Positions 6,723 through 15,717 of a stretch of DNA of 36,221 nucleotides are shown in pieces. The DNA is from an uncultured Collinsella sp. (GTDB lineage Bacteria; Actinomycetota; Coriobacteriia; Coriobacteriales; Coriobacteriaceae). The first letter of the stretch is position 1, and each line of letters begins with the position of its first letter. The notes beneath the pieces are model-generated. The model did not search any database. It was not told where the DNA came from and worked only from the letters and a program-made list of their open reading frames with translations. The stretch spans positions 1-36,221 of the forward strand of contig CAAESW010000057.1 of the NCBI GenBank assembly GCA_900758845.1, read 5' to 3'. Both the position numbers and the translations under genes were made by a program.

Positions 6723-9389
6723 ATGACACCTCTCGCAAAACGTCTTCCACGCGAGCTGCGCCGCAATATCGGCAAGTACCTGGGCATCTTTTTGCTTATG
6801 TGTGGAAGTATCGCTCTCACCTCGGGCTTTTTGCTCGCGGCGCATTCCATCGGCTGCCTTATCGATGACATGCGCGATGCGTACACGATTGAGGACGGCC
6901 GCGTGACCACCTCCTTCGAGGCGACCGAGGAACAACTCAAGGCAGCCGAGGACGCGGCCGACGACGTCGGCGGCGTCACGCTCTACAAGAATTTCTCCAT
7001 CGACGCCATCATCAAAAAGGCGTCCGGCGACGACGGCACCAAGCGCACGCTGCGCACCTATGCGCACCGCACCAAGGTCGATATCGCGTCCTACTGCGAA
7101 GGTAGGCGGCCTAAGGCGGACGACGAGGTGGCAATCGACCGTGTCTTCGCCACCAATAACAACCTGTCCGTGGGCGATAAAGTCGAGCTCGAGGGTCGCA
7201 CCTACACCATCTGCGGCATCATGACCCAGCCCGATAGCCAGGCGCTGTTCCTCAACAATTCGGACTTTACGGTGAACACCATCACGTACGGTGTGGCCGA
7301 GGTCACCGACGCCGGCTTTGCCGCGCTTAAGGACGCCGGCGGCGCGCCTGCCTACACCTACTCCTTTACCTTTACCGATCGCGATCTCTCCACCGCGGAT
7401 CGCGTCGATGCGGAGCAGGATATGGTGGAGGCGCTCACCGATGCCGATGCACGCGTGGATGACCTCATCGACGCCGATTCCAACCAGGGTATTGGCTACG
7501 CGCGCGACGACGTGGACGGCGACTCCACGATGTGGATGACGCTGCTCGACATCATCATCGTGATCATGGCGTTTGTCTTTGTGGTGCTCACCGACGCCAC
7601 CATCGAGGAGGAGAGCGCCATTATCGGCACGCTGCTCGCCAGCGGCTACCGCCGCCGCGAGATCGTGCTGCACTACCTGGCACTTCCCGCCATCGTGGGC
7701 GTGGTCGCGGCGCTTTTGGGCACTGCGCTCGGCGTTGTGTTCTTTACCGAGCCCATGCGCAGTCTCTACTACGGCTCGTACAGTCTGCCGCCCTTCCAGG
7801 TGTACTGGAGCTGGGAAATCTTTGTGAAGTGCGCCGTGGTTCCCGCCGCCGCGCTCATCCTCATCACGCTGGTGGGTCTGCTCCGCAAAATGGGCAAGAC
7901 GCCGTTGCAGTTCCTTCGTCACGAGGCGAGCGGCAAGTCGGGTACCAAGCGTGGTATGCAACTGCCGGAGCGCATGGGTTTTGTTTCCCGCTTCCGCTTG
8001 CGTATCTTCCTGCGCAATCTGGGCAACTTCGCCACGCTCTTCGTGGGCATTGCATTTGCGTCGCTACTGCTGCTCTTTGGCCTGGCGATTCTGCCCACGA
8101 TGACGCACTATGCGGACAACCTCGAGACAAGCCTGGTCGCCGAGCACCAGTACACGCTCAAGGCGCCGCTGGAGCTCGAGGGCACTGCCGAGGAGCGCGA
8201 GCAGTGGTCGGCACTCGAGCGTTTGCAGTCGGTTGACGGCGCACTGCTTTCTGCCGCTCAGGATGCCGATGACGAGCTTGACGACGCGGCCGATGCAGCG
8301 CAGGCGGCAGCCGATGCCGCGACCAGCGCTCCGTCTGCCGAGAGCCTGGCCGCGGCGCAGGACGCGCTCGCCAAGGTCCAGGACAAGAAGGATGCGCTTT
8401 ATGCGCGCCTCGATGACCTTGCCGATGCCCTCGGCTGCAACCGCGACGAGGCTATCGACCTGATTGACAAGGCCTCTAAGATTGACACCGACAACGACGA
8501 TATCCACCCGGTCAATACGACCGATAACGGCGCGGGCGCAATCGCACAGGCCGAGAAATACGCCGTCTACCAGCTGCAATACGATCGCGGCGACGGAAAT
8601 GGGCAGGAGACGATTTCTGTCTACGGCATCTCGCCCGATTCGCGCTACTGGAAAGGGCTGGACGTCGGCGACGGACGCGTCGTCTTTGGCGGTGGCTTGC
8701 TCGACAAGTTTGGCTGGAGCGAGGGCCAGAAGGTCACGCTCAGCGACAAGTACGAGGGTGAGTATTATTCCCTTGAGTACGCGGGCAAGGACTGTGCCTG
8801 GGGCTCCAAGTCGGACATGAATATCTATATGAGTATCGACGACTTTAATGAGCTGTTCGACAACGACGCCGCCTACTTTAACGGCTATGTAAGCAACGAG
8901 AAGCTCGACCTCGATGCTCGTTACTTTGCCGGCGACACCACGCCCGACGACATGCGCGCCGTGGGCGACCAATTCATCGGCATGATGAGCAAAATGATCG
9001 GAATGATGGTCGGGCTCGCGGTGTTCATCTTCTTGCTGTTTATGTACCTGCTGACCAAGGCTGTGATCGACCACAGTGCCCGTTCGATCAGCTACATGAA
9101 AGTCTTTGGCTATCGCGATGGCGAGATCTCGCATCTGTACATCCGCTCGATCACGCTGTGCGTGGCGGCGTCACTCGTGCTGAGCCTGCCGGTCATTATT
9201 GGCTCGCTAACGGCCATCTTCCGTTCGATGCTGCTCGCCTATAACGGCAATATCGAGATCTACGTGCCCGCTTGGTCCATGGCGGCGTGCGTGGGCATTG
9301 GCTTTGCGACCTACCTGGTCGTGGCGCTGCTGCACACGCGCTCCATCAAGCGCGTCAGCTTGGCCGAAGCCCTCAAAGTGCAGGAGTAA
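6723..9389 (+). CDS. Large FtsX-domain ABC permease
   Basis: An 888-residue membrane protein partnering the ATPase upstream. It has an N-terminal helix (about 17-42) and a first extracytoplasmic domain (about 43-255). A first FtsX block with helices starting near 265 carries the conserved ESAIIGTLLASGYRRREI, and a helix near 440 precedes a second extracytoplasmic domain. That domain contains an alanine/aspartate-rich coiled coil (about 505-575) and a beta-rich part. The second FtsX block runs from about 755 to the end (SISYMKVFGYRDGEI). The ATG at 6723 has only a weak GGCGG upstream. The size and double FtsX layout match macrolide-exporter-like or lipid/peptide-handling permeases of Gram-positives, but the substrate is unknown. 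Confidence 0.88.
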   Translation: MTPLAKRLPRELRRNIGKYLGIFLLMCGSIALTSGFLLAAHSIGCLIDDMRDAYTIEDGRVTTSFEATEEQLKAAEDAADDVGGVTLYKNFSIDAIIKKASGDDGTKRTLRTYAHRTKVDIASYCEGRRPKADDEVAIDRVFATNNNLSVGDKVELEGRTYTICGIMTQPDSQALFLNNSDFTVNTITYGVAEVTDAGFAALKDAGGAPAYTYSFTFTDRDLSTADRVDAEQDMVEALTDADARVDDLIDADSNQGIGYARDDVDGDSTMWMTLLDIIIVIMAFVFVVLTDATIEEESAIIGTLLASGYRRREIVLHYLALPAIVGVVAALLGTALGVVFFTEPMRSLYYGSYSLPPFQVYWSWEIFVKCAVVPAAALILITLVGLLRKMGKTPLQFLRHEASGKSGTKRGMQLPERMGFVSRFRLRIFLRNLGNFATLFVGIAFASLLLLFGLAILPTMTHYADNLETSLVAEHQYTLKAPLELEGTAEEREQWSALERLQSVDGALLSAAQDADDELDDAADAAQAAADAATSAPSAESLAAAQDALAKVQDKKDALYARLDDLADALGCNRDEAIDLIDKASKIDTDNDDIHPVNTTDNGAGAIAQAEKYAVYQLQYDRGDGNGQETISVYGISPDSRYWKGLDVGDGRVVFGGGLLDKFGWSEGQKVTLSDKYEGEYYSLEYAGKDCAWGSKSDMNIYMSIDDFNELFDNDAAYFNGYVSNEKLDLDARYFAGDTTPDDMRAVGDQFIGMMSKMIGMMVGLAVFIFLLFMYLLTKAVIDHSARSISYMKVFGYRDGEISHLYIRSITLCVAASLVLSLPVIIGSLTAIFRSMLLAYNGNIEIYVPAWSMAACVGIGFATYLVVALLHTRSIKRVSLAEALKVQE

Positions 9390-9551
9390 TCATCGGGGAC
9401 AGTCTTTGCCGGTTCGCCGGCCGTGCTGGCAAGGACTGTCCCCAGCTGCCGGCAGGAAAGGAACGTCCCTAGCTGCCAGGTGGCGAGGCACTCATTTAAG
9501 TCCGTCCCCAATGAGTGGTTTCAGTCATTTAAGTCTGTCCCCAATGACTAG
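9390..9551. repeat. Nested palindromic repeat (GGGGACAG family), copy 2
   Basis: Starting right after the permease stop, GGGGACAGTCTTTGCC (9395-9410) pairs with 9428-9443 in a 16-bp stem with one G-U position. It is followed by CAGCTGCCGGCAG and AACGTCCCTAGCTGCC as in copy 1. Two tandem phrases of the form CATTTAAGT..GTCCCCAATGA then follow (about 9492-9516 and 9526-9549). Similarity to copy 1 at 5761-5909 is high over about 90 bp, after which the copies diverge. Confidence 0.82.
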
Positions 9552-9560
9552 GTGCCGCGC

Positions 9561-9591
9561 TTGACATTAACTCTGCTTTAACTGGTACCAT
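9561..9591 (+). promoter_or_regulatory. Candidate promoter of the DUF362 gene
   Basis: A perfect -35 hexamer TTGACA (9561-9566) is followed by TACCAT (9586-9591) with a long 19-bp spacer. The TTAACT-rich spacer and the 43-bp distance to the ATG at 9634 fit a promoter. The -10 assignment is uncertain. Confidence 0.45.
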
Positions 9592-9633
9592 CCTCTATGT
9601 CTGTAACGCCATATAGACCGAGGGGATAGATCT

Positions 9634-10839
9634 ATGACCGCAACTGCACCCGCAGCACCCGCTAAGGTGTACTTCACCAACCTGCGCACGCATGCCCGCG
9701 AGAGCCAGCTCGACAAGCTCAAGCGCCTCATCCGTCACGCCGGTATCGAGCAGATCGACTTTGAGAACAAGTTCGTCGCCATCAAGATTCACTTTGGCGA
9801 GCTGGGCAACCTGAGCTTTTTGCGCCCCAACTACGCCCGCGCCGTCGCGGACGTCGTGAAGGAGCTGGGCGGCAAGCCCTTCCTCACCGACTGCAATACG
9901 CTCTATGTCGGTAGCCGCAAAAACGCGCTCGAGCACATCGACACCGCCTACCAGAACGGCTTTACCCCGTATGCTACGGGTTGCCAGATCATCATCGCCG
10001 ACGGCCTCAAGGGCACCGACGAGGCGCTTGTCCCGGTCGAGGGCGGCGAGTACGTGCACGAGGCCAAGATCGGTCAGGCGCTCATGGACGCCGATATCGT
10101 GATCAGCCTCACCCACTTTAAGGGCCATGAGCAGGCCGGCTTTGGCGGTGCCATGAAGAACCTGGGCATGGGAGGCGGTAGCCGTGCCGGCAAGATGGAG
10201 CAGCATGCCGCCGGCAAGCCGAACGTCGCGACCGAGCACTGCATTGGCTGCCGTGCCTGCGAAAAGATCTGCGCGCACAACGCTATCTCGTTCGACGACA
10301 CCCGCGAGCGCGAGCTTGTCAACGGCAACACCCGCACGGTCCACGTCGCTGCCATCGACCACGATCGCTGCGTGGGCTGCGGCCGCTGCATCGGCGTGTG
10401 CAACCAGGACGCCATCAAGCCCGGCTATGAAGCCGCGGCCGACGTGCTCAACTGCAAGATCGCCGAGTATACGAAGGCCGTTGTCGACGGCCGCCCGAGC
10501 TTCCACATCTCGCTTGCCATGGACATCAGTCCCAACTGCGACTGTCATCCCGAAAACGATACGCCTATCGTCAACGATATCGGCATGTTCGCGAGCTTCG
10601 ACCCGGTCGCCATCGACCAGGCCTGCGCCGATGCCGTCATGGCATCCGAGCCGCTGCCCAACACCGAGCTCACCGACAGCGCCGCCAAGATGGAGCATAA
10701 CCACGAGCATCTGGAGGGCGAGCAGGCGCACGACCCCTTCTGCATCACGCATCCCGACACCGACTGGCGCGCGTGCATCGCGCACGCCGAAAAGATCGGC
10801 CTGGGCACGAGCGAGTATGAGCTCATCGAGGTCAAGTAG
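9634..10839 (+). CDS. DUF362 protein with two 4Fe-4S clusters
   Basis: This 401-residue cytoplasmic iron-sulfur protein has the DUF362 fold at both ends (KIHFGELGNLSFLRPNY near the start; SLTHFKGHEQAGFGGAMKNLGMG; and IGMFASFDPVAIDQACADAV). Inserted between is a bacterial two-cluster ferredoxin module: C203-x2-C206-x2-C209-x3-C213 and C246-x2-C249-x2-C252-x3-C256. Proteins of this shape are widespread in anaerobes, and their substrate is not established. A histidine-rich segment near 350 (MEHNHEHLEG) could bind metal. AGGGG lies eight bases before the ATG. It appears monocistronic, with its own promoter and a hairpin terminator. Confidence 0.9.
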   Translation: MTATAPAAPAKVYFTNLRTHARESQLDKLKRLIRHAGIEQIDFENKFVAIKIHFGELGNLSFLRPNYARAVADVVKELGGKPFLTDCNTLYVGSRKNALEHIDTAYQNGFTPYATGCQIIIADGLKGTDEALVPVEGGEYVHEAKIGQALMDADIVISLTHFKGHEQAGFGGAMKNLGMGGGSRAGKMEQHAAGKPNVATEHCIGCRACEKICAHNAISFDDTRERELVNGNTRTVHVAAIDHDRCVGCGRCIGVCNQDAIKPGYEAAADVLNCKIAEYTKAVVDGRPSFHISLAMDISPNCDCHPENDTPIVNDIGMFASFDPVAIDQACADAVMASEPLPNTELTDSAAKMEHNHEHLEGEQAHDPFCITHPDTDWRACIAHAEKIGLGTSEYELIEVK

Positions 10840-10886
10840 CGCCTAGCTATTGGACAAAATAAGCGCCTTTGTAGCGTAATCTGAGC

Positions 10887-10925
10887 AAAAGCCGCCCACG
10901 AGCCCAATGCTTGCGGGCGGCTTTT
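10887..10925. terminator. Bidirectional terminator hairpin
   Basis: AAAAGCCGCCC (10887-10897) pairs perfectly with GGGCGGCTTTT (10915-10925) around a 17-base loop. The A-run and T-run make it usable in both directions, between the DUF362 gene (+) and the hydrolase gene (-), which converge here. Confidence 0.85.
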
Positions 10926-11001
10926 CAGAAGTGCGGTGAAAAAACGAATACCGCCGACTACAAAACGATTTTGGCAACAAAACCTCAGACGTTGCTTTTG
11001 C

Positions 11002-11967
11002 CTAAAAATTCTTGTCGAGGAAGTTGTCGACCGTGTTCCAGTAGAGTTCGGGGTCGATCTGCGCGCTCTTGGCGTGGGTGGCGCCATGGACGGTGAGCTT
11101 TTGCTTGACCTTGCTGGCGCACGCGTCGTAGTTTTGGTCGAGCATGCTGTACGGCACAAAGGTGTCTTGGTCACCGTGGATAAACAGCATGGGAACCGTC
11201 GCGCGCTTGAGCTGTTCCACGCTGCTCGCCTTATGAAAGTCGTAGCCCGCGCGCACGTTGCACACCAAGTTTGCTACATCGAGCAAGGGAAAGCTGGGCA
11301 GGCCGAACACGTCCTTGAGCTGCAGAGAAAACTCGTCCCAAACACTCGTATAACCGCAGTCCTCGATAATGCATTTCACGTTTGCAGGCAGAGATTCCCC
11401 CGCGACGTTCATGGCGGTTGCCGCACCCATCGACTCGCCAAAGACCAGGATGCGCGCCTCGGGGTCAGCCTGAACGATCCGCCCGATCCATGCAACGACA
11501 TCGAGCCGCTCAGGCCAGCCCATGCCGATATAGTCGCCGCCGGAGCGCTCGTGGGCGCGGGCGGCGGGTGCGAGTACGCTCATGCCGCGGTCGTGGAATC
11601 GCTTGACGTATCGGGCCATACCGATGGGCTCGTTGGTATATCCATGCAGGCAGACGGCGTAGTCGTGCGTGCTCTCCGACGCAGCAAAATACCAGGCGGC
11701 AAGCTCGGTCCCGTCATCTGCGGTGAGGCTGCTGCTCTCGCGATTCTCTTTAAACCACGCCCGCGCCTCGGTTTCCTCGGCATCCGGCTGCTCACCTTCT
11801 TTGTCGTTCTTGCTATCCTGCATCATCTTCATGGTGTATGGCGCGCGGGGATTCAGCGCGAAGTCAAACAGAAAGTTGCCGGCAAATCCGAGCAGCGCAA
11901 CGACAGCCACCAGTGCAACGATGCCGGCTATCTTGAGCTTTCGATGGGAACGTGCGTTTTGAGACAT
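11002..11967 (-). CDS. Membrane-anchored alpha/beta hydrolase
   Basis: A 321-residue protein with one N-terminal membrane helix (about 11-38), then an alpha/beta-hydrolase domain, so probably anchored with the catalytic part outside. Catalytic residues fit the family: oxyanion strand VCLHGYTNE, nucleophile S179 in GESMG, D268 in HGDQDTFVP and H298 in GATHAKS. It resembles the YqkD/BAAT-like serine hydrolases of Firmicutes, which act on esters or acyl groups; the substrate is not known. The ATG at 11967 has AGGAAAG seven bases upstream. The gene stands alone, divergent from the HlyIII gene across an AT-rich 186-bp gap. Confidence 0.87.
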   Translation of the reverse strand: MSQNARSHRKLKIAGIVALVAVVALLGFAGNFLFDFALNPRAPYTMKMMQDSKNDKEGEQPDAEETEARAWFKENRESSSLTADDGTELAAWYFAASESTHDYAVCLHGYTNEPIGMARYVKRFHDRGMSVLAPAARAHERSGGDYIGMGWPERLDVVAWIGRIVQADPEARILVFGESMGAATAMNVAGESLPANVKCIIEDCGYTSVWDEFSLQLKDVFGLPSFPLLDVANLVCNVRAGYDFHKASSVEQLKRATVPMLFIHGDQDTFVPYSMLDQNYDACASKVKQKLTVHGATHAKSAQIDPELYWNTVDNFLDKNF

Positions 11968-12088
11968 AAGAAGCTTTCCTATAAGATGTTAATAAATCAA
12001 CATTTAATGCAAGCGCATTATGGACGTTCGCCGTTGATGCGTCAACAGGCAAAGAATGGGTAAACAAAGGGTCACGTATGGTGCAAAT

Positions 12089-12118
12089 TTCGCACGTACC
12101 TAGACGCTTTGATATAGT
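12089..12118 (+). promoter_or_regulatory. Candidate promoter of the HlyIII gene
   Basis: TTCGCA (12089-12094) and TATAGT (12113-12118) are separated by 18 bp, 35 bp before the ATG. GGAGG at 12138-12142 is the ribosome binding site. Confidence 0.5.
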
Positions 12119-12153
12119 GTTGAGAACTCTTTACGTTGGAGGATGTAACCGGC

Positions 12154-12837
12154 ATGTCCGATTCGAGCGACAGTTCTAAGCCGCGACCCAAGACCGCGGC
12201 CGTTCCACACTACACAGTGGGCGAGGAGATCATGAACTCCGTCACCCATGGTGTCGGCTGCCTGCTGGGTATCGCGGGCCTGGTGCTCCTGATCGTATTC
12301 GCCGCCCTGCGCGGCGGAGGCCCGGCCCATATGGCCGCGGCGATTGTCTATGGCGTCAGCATTATCCTCGAATACCTAGCCTCCACGCTCTACCACGCGA
12401 TTCAGCCCGCGCGCGCCAAGCGCGTGTTTCGCATCATCGACCACAGCTGCATCTACCTGCTCATAGCCGGCAGCTATACGCCGTTTTGCCTCATCACGCT
12501 CGCAAACGACGGCGGCGCTGTGCTGTTCTTTGCCGTATGGGCCATCGCCATCATCGGCATCGCCCTCGAGTGCTTCCTACGCGAGCGCCAGCCGCATTGG
12601 GTAAGCGGCCTGGTCTACCTGCTGATGGGCTGGCTCGTTGTCTTTAAGCTGCCCGAACTTGTTGCGCTGCTCAACCCCGTGGCACTTGCCCTGCTCGCCG
12701 TCGGCGGCGTGTGCTACACCGCGGGCGTGCCGTTCTATATCGCCAAAAACGTGCGCTATCTGCACAGCGTGTTTCACCTGTGGGTGCTCGCCGGCAGCAT
12801 CTTCCAGTTCATGGCGGTGATCCTCTTCGTAATCTAG
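12154..12837 (+). CDS. HlyIII/YqfA-family membrane protein
   Basis: This 227-residue integral membrane protein of the hemolysin III/PAQR-like family has about seven helices. Family motifs are present: EEIMNSVTHGVG near the N terminus, STLYHAIQPARAKRVFRIIDHSCIYLLIAGSYTPF (S/H/D motif), and a C-terminal H-SVFHLWVLAGS segment. The histidines in STLYH, the IIDHS region and SVFH are the presumed metal site of the fold. Its role in bacteria is not settled; links to membrane lipid homeostasis have been proposed, and true haemolysis is doubtful. The ATG at 12154 is preferred; an upstream TTG (12136) overlaps the GGAGG ribosome binding site. Confidence 0.9.
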   Translation: MSDSSDSSKPRPKTAAVPHYTVGEEIMNSVTHGVGCLLGIAGLVLLIVFAALRGGGPAHMAAAIVYGVSIILEYLASTLYHAIQPARAKRVFRIIDHSCIYLLIAGSYTPFCLITLANDGGAVLFFAVWAIAIIGIALECFLRERQPHWVSGLVYLLMGWLVVFKLPELVALLNPVALALLAVGGVCYTAGVPFYIAKNVRYLHSVFHLWVLAGSIFQFMAVILFVI

Positions 12838-12947
12838 CGACCACGCCTGCGCGCCCGCGTTCTCGTTTGGGCGCCGGTGCAATTGCCGTATCCGCCATCA
12901 ACGTTTTAACCTGACGTCCCGAATCTTGGAGGTTCGAGAAACTCCCG

Positions 12948-14321
12948 ATGGACATAACCATCTCCCTTATCACCACCCTCGTTTTGACCCTCATCAACGG
13001 CTACTTCTCTATGTCCGAGATGGCGCTCACCACGGCCAAGCGCGCCGTGTTGGAGCACGAGGCCGAGGAAGGCGACAAGCGCGCCGAGCGTGCCATTAAG
13101 CTGGCTGCCGACTCCGACCAGCTGCTCGCCACCATCCAGGTCGCCATTACGCTCGTGGGCTTCGCCTCGTCCGCCGTCGCCTCGACGAGTCTGTCCGACC
13201 CGCTCGCCACGTGGCTCATGAGCTTTGGCATCGCGCCGCTCTCCGCCATCGCGCGCGGCCTGGCGCCGGTCATCATCACCGTCGCGGTCGCCTTCGTGTC
13301 CATCGTGATTGGCGAGCTCGTGCCCAAGCGCATCGGTCTGGCCAATGCCGAGGGCGTATCCAAGCAGGTCGTGGGACCGTTGTCGTTTTTCCAAAAGATC
13401 GCCCGTCCGCTCGTGTGGCTGACCGGCGCCTGCTCCGATGGCCTGGCCCGCATCCTACGCATCAAGAGCGCCGACGACCGCCAAAACGTCTCGGAAGAAG
13501 AGATCAAGTACATGGTCTCGGAGCAGGACGACCTGCTCGACGAGGAAAAGCGCATGATCCACGAGATCTTCGACCTAGGCGACACCGTTGCCCGCGAGGT
13601 CATGGTGCCGCGCGTGGACACCACCATGTGCGAGGACGACGAGACGGTCGCCGACGTGCTGTCCACCATGCGCCAGACCGGCTTCAGCCGCATCCCCGTC
13701 TATCACGAGGATCCCGACAACGTCGCCGGCATCGCGCACATCAAGGACCTGATCCAACCCGCGCTCGACGGCAAGGGTGACCAGCCCATCGCCGGTTTTT
13801 TGCGCGACGCCACCTTTGTGCCCGACACCAAGGATATCCTGCCGCTGCTGTCCGAGATGCAGACCTCGCACGACCAGATCGTGGTGGTTGTGGACGAGTA
13901 CGGCGGCACGGCCGGCATCATCACCATCGAGGACATCGTCGAGGAGATCGTCGGCGAGATCGAGGACGAGTTCGACCCCGACAACAAGTATCTCACGCGC
14001 CTTTCGCGCCGCGAGTGGCTCGTTGATGGGCGTTTTTCGTGCGATGACGCGATTGAGCTTGGTTGGCCGCTTGAGGAAAGCGATGATTATGAGACCATCG
14101 CCGGCTGGATTTTGGAGCTTTGCGACTCGGTGCCCGACATCGGAGAGGTGTTTGAGGTTGCGGGGTACAAGTTTAAAGTGCAGTCGATGCGTGGCCAGCG
14201 CATCTCGCTCATTCGCGTGATTGCTCCGGCCGAAACCGATAAAAAGGATTCCGAGTCTTCGGTAGACGAGCCGACGACGTCGGGTGCGGGTTCCGCGAAT
14301 CCGCACGACGGCGACGAGTAG
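12948..14321 (+). CDS. CNNM/CorC (HlyC-type) membrane protein with CBS pair
   Basis: A 457-residue protein of the UPF0053/CNNM family. Domains in order: DUF21/CNNM transmembrane region (about 1-190, with INGYFSMSEMALTTAKR and the conserved GELVPKRIGL), two CBS domains (about 205-330, with EVMVPRVD and VVVDEYGGTAGIITIEDI), a CorC/HlyC C-terminal domain (about 345-430) and a disordered acidic tail. Relatives are linked to Mg2+ or Co2+ resistance and efflux, with CBS domains sensing Mg-ATP; despite the name it is not a haemolysin. GGAGG lies 15 bases before the ATG, which is long. The next gene starts 24 bp downstream, so the two are probably co-transcribed. Confidence 0.92.
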   Translation: MDITISLITTLVLTLINGYFSMSEMALTTAKRAVLEHEAEEGDKRAERAIKLAADSDQLLATIQVAITLVGFASSAVASTSLSDPLATWLMSFGIAPLSAIARGLAPVIITVAVAFVSIVIGELVPKRIGLANAEGVSKQVVGPLSFFQKIARPLVWLTGACSDGLARILRIKSADDRQNVSEEEIKYMVSEQDDLLDEEKRMIHEIFDLGDTVAREVMVPRVDTTMCEDDETVADVLSTMRQTGFSRIPVYHEDPDNVAGIAHIKDLIQPALDGKGDQPIAGFLRDATFVPDTKDILPLLSEMQTSHDQIVVVVDEYGGTAGIITIEDIVEEIVGEIEDEFDPDNKYLTRLSRREWLVDGRFSCDDAIELGWPLEESDDYETIAGWILELCDSVPDIGEVFEVAGYKFKVQSMRGQRISLIRVIAPAETDKKDSESSVDEPTTSGAGSANPHDGDE

Positions 14322-14345
14322 GACAAGGAAGAGTAGGGGAGAGTT

Positions 14346-15191
14346 ATGGCAGGCCTGTTCAACATCCTTAAGGTCACCGTCAGCGAGGACAAGATCTGCG
14401 CGCACGTGCTGGTGAACCCCGGCATGCCGCTCATGACCTCGGAGGATATCGAGGCTACGGCGCGCGTGTATTACCTGGTGCCGGCGATTGCCAAGCACCT
14501 GTGCCTGGGTGATTCCGGTCGCGAGTTCCAGGACTGCATGGGCCAGACCGAGCTTTGCCATCTGCTTGAGCATGTGACGGTCGAGCTCATGAACGAGACC
14601 GGTCTTGCCGGCAGCATCTCGTGCGGCCGCACGCGCGTAAGCGAGCACGACGAGCGCGTCTTTGAGGTTGAGCTTTCGTGCCCCGACGACGCGCTAGCCA
14701 TCGGTGCGCTGTCTTCGGCCACCTTTATGATGGACTGGGCCTATCTGCACGCCGACCAGCCTGCCCCCGACGTGGAGGGCACGGTCGCGGGCCTGCGCAA
14801 CCTGGTGCTGGGCATGCGCGCCGAGGCCGAGGGCAAGGATCCTCACGAGGCCGTCGCCGCTGCGAACGGCGAAGATGCTGCCGAGGACGAGGGCGCTGAC
14901 GAGGGCGCTGACGAGGGCGATGCGCCGGTCGACGCCGAGCCCGTTTCCGATGCGACCGCCGAGCCCGTTCCCACCGAGCCCCAGGGTGTCCCCAACTTTG
15001 ACGACGAGCCCCAGGTGGCGATTGATACCGAGGGCGCGGTTGCCGAGAACCACGAGGCCTCCGCTGCCGTCTTTGGCGGTGCGGCGACGGTTCCGGCAGG
15101 ACCTGCGCATGAGGGCGGTCTGCCGCTCGTGGACGGCGCCGGCGAGGACCCGGGTGCCACGGTGGCCATGCCGGCTATGCCCCAGGAGTAG
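14346..15191 (+). CDS. Stand-alone cyanophycin-synthetase N-domain-like protein with acidic tail
   Basis: This 281-residue protein has a folded region at about 1-155 and a low-complexity A/E/D/P-rich tail at about 160-281. In the folded part, CHLLEHVTVELMNETG (71-86) followed by ISCGRTR (91-97) and RVFEVELSC matches the pattern I recall for the N-terminal domain of cyanophycin synthetase CphA (H-x2-EHV-x2-EL, GRTR, then a hydrophobic strand). The ATP-grasp and Mur-ligase domains of CphA are absent. The tail contains a short tandem repeat (GADEGADEGD). GGGGAG precedes the ATG by four bases. It is likely co-transcribed with the CNNM gene. Family placement is by remembered motif only; function unknown. 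Confidence 0.65.
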   Translation: MAGLFNILKVTVSEDKICAHVLVNPGMPLMTSEDIEATARVYYLVPAIAKHLCLGDSGREFQDCMGQTELCHLLEHVTVELMNETGLAGSISCGRTRVSEHDERVFEVELSCPDDALAIGALSSATFMMDWAYLHADQPAPDVEGTVAGLRNLVLGMRAEAEGKDPHEAVAAANGEDAAEDEGADEGADEGDAPVDAEPVSDATAEPVPTEPQGVPNFDDEPQVAIDTEGAVAENHEASAAVFGGAATVPAGPAHEGGLPLVDGAGEDPGATVAMPAMPQE

Positions 15192-15270
15192 GTCTAGGCG
15201 TTTATCACCATCACATACCTGCGCCTTTGCCGTACGCAGATGAGCGGAGCGGCAAGTGATGCGCTGCGGG

Positions 15271-15312
15271 TATAATGGACAGCATTCAAACGGTGGGCAC
15301 CGACGTGCCCGC
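15271..15312 (+). promoter_or_regulatory. Consensus -10 box and 5'-UTR hairpin before ytxH
   Basis: A perfect TATAAT (15271-15276) stands without a recognisable -35. Downstream, GTGGGCAC (15293-15300), loop CGAC and GTGCCCGC (15305-15312) form an 8-bp stem, immediately followed by the ribosome binding site AGGAGAGG (15313-15320). The hairpin would sit in the short leader and could stabilise the mRNA or tune translation. Confidence 0.55.
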
Positions 15313-15327
15313 AGGAGAGGAATGATC

Positions 15328-15717
15328 ATGGGTAAGACTTTCAGCTTTGTCTCCGGCGCACTTTTTGGTGCCGCTGCCGGCGCTATTGTCGGCGTTGCTC
15401 TGGCCCCGCGCTCGGGCGCCGAGACCCGCGCCATGGCTGCCGATATCGCCAACGACGCCTGGGACAATATGCGCGACACCTACGAGCACAGCGCCGAGGA
15501 GGCCCGTGCTGCGGTGAATGACTTTGGCCCGATGGTCGACGCCAAGACCGACGACCTGCGCGCCAAGGTCGACCTGGCCCGCGAGCGCATGGACCAGCTG
15601 CGCGAGCAGCTCAACGACGCCATTTCGGGCGGCAACGTGACGCCTGCCGCCGACGTCGTGGTCGAAAACGCCGTCGAGGCTGATACCGAGGCTGCGGAGC
15701 CCTCGACCGAGGCATAA
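15328..15717 (+). CDS. YtxH-family small membrane protein
   Basis: A 129-residue protein with an N-terminal glycine/alanine-rich membrane helix (about 5-26: FVSGALFGAAAGAIVGVALAPRSG), the hallmark of YtxH proteins. An amphipathic, probably coiled-coil region follows (about 35-100), then a short acidic tail. YtxH-like proteins are associated with envelope stress in Firmicutes, but their activity is unknown. ATG 15328 is chosen because GGAGAGG is eight bases upstream; ATG 15322 is too close to it. The stop codon overlaps the next start (TAATG), so translation is coupled to the PRC-barrel gene. Confidence 0.85.
   Translation: MGKTFSFVSGALFGAAAGAIVGVALAPRSGAETRAMAADIANDAWDNMRDTYEHSAEEARAAVNDFGPMVDAKTDDLRAKVDLARERMDQLREQLNDAISGGNVTPAADVVVENAVEADTEAAEPSTEA

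Noticed and set aside
12154..14321. Haemolysin function for the HlyIII and CorC/HlyC-type genes
   Set aside because: The names are historical; the domains indicate a PAQR-like membrane protein and a CNNM-type ion-related protein.
15256..15327. Longer N terminus for the YtxH protein
   Set aside because: The extension covers the -10 box and leader hairpin and is arginine-rich; GGAGAGG fits ATG 15328.
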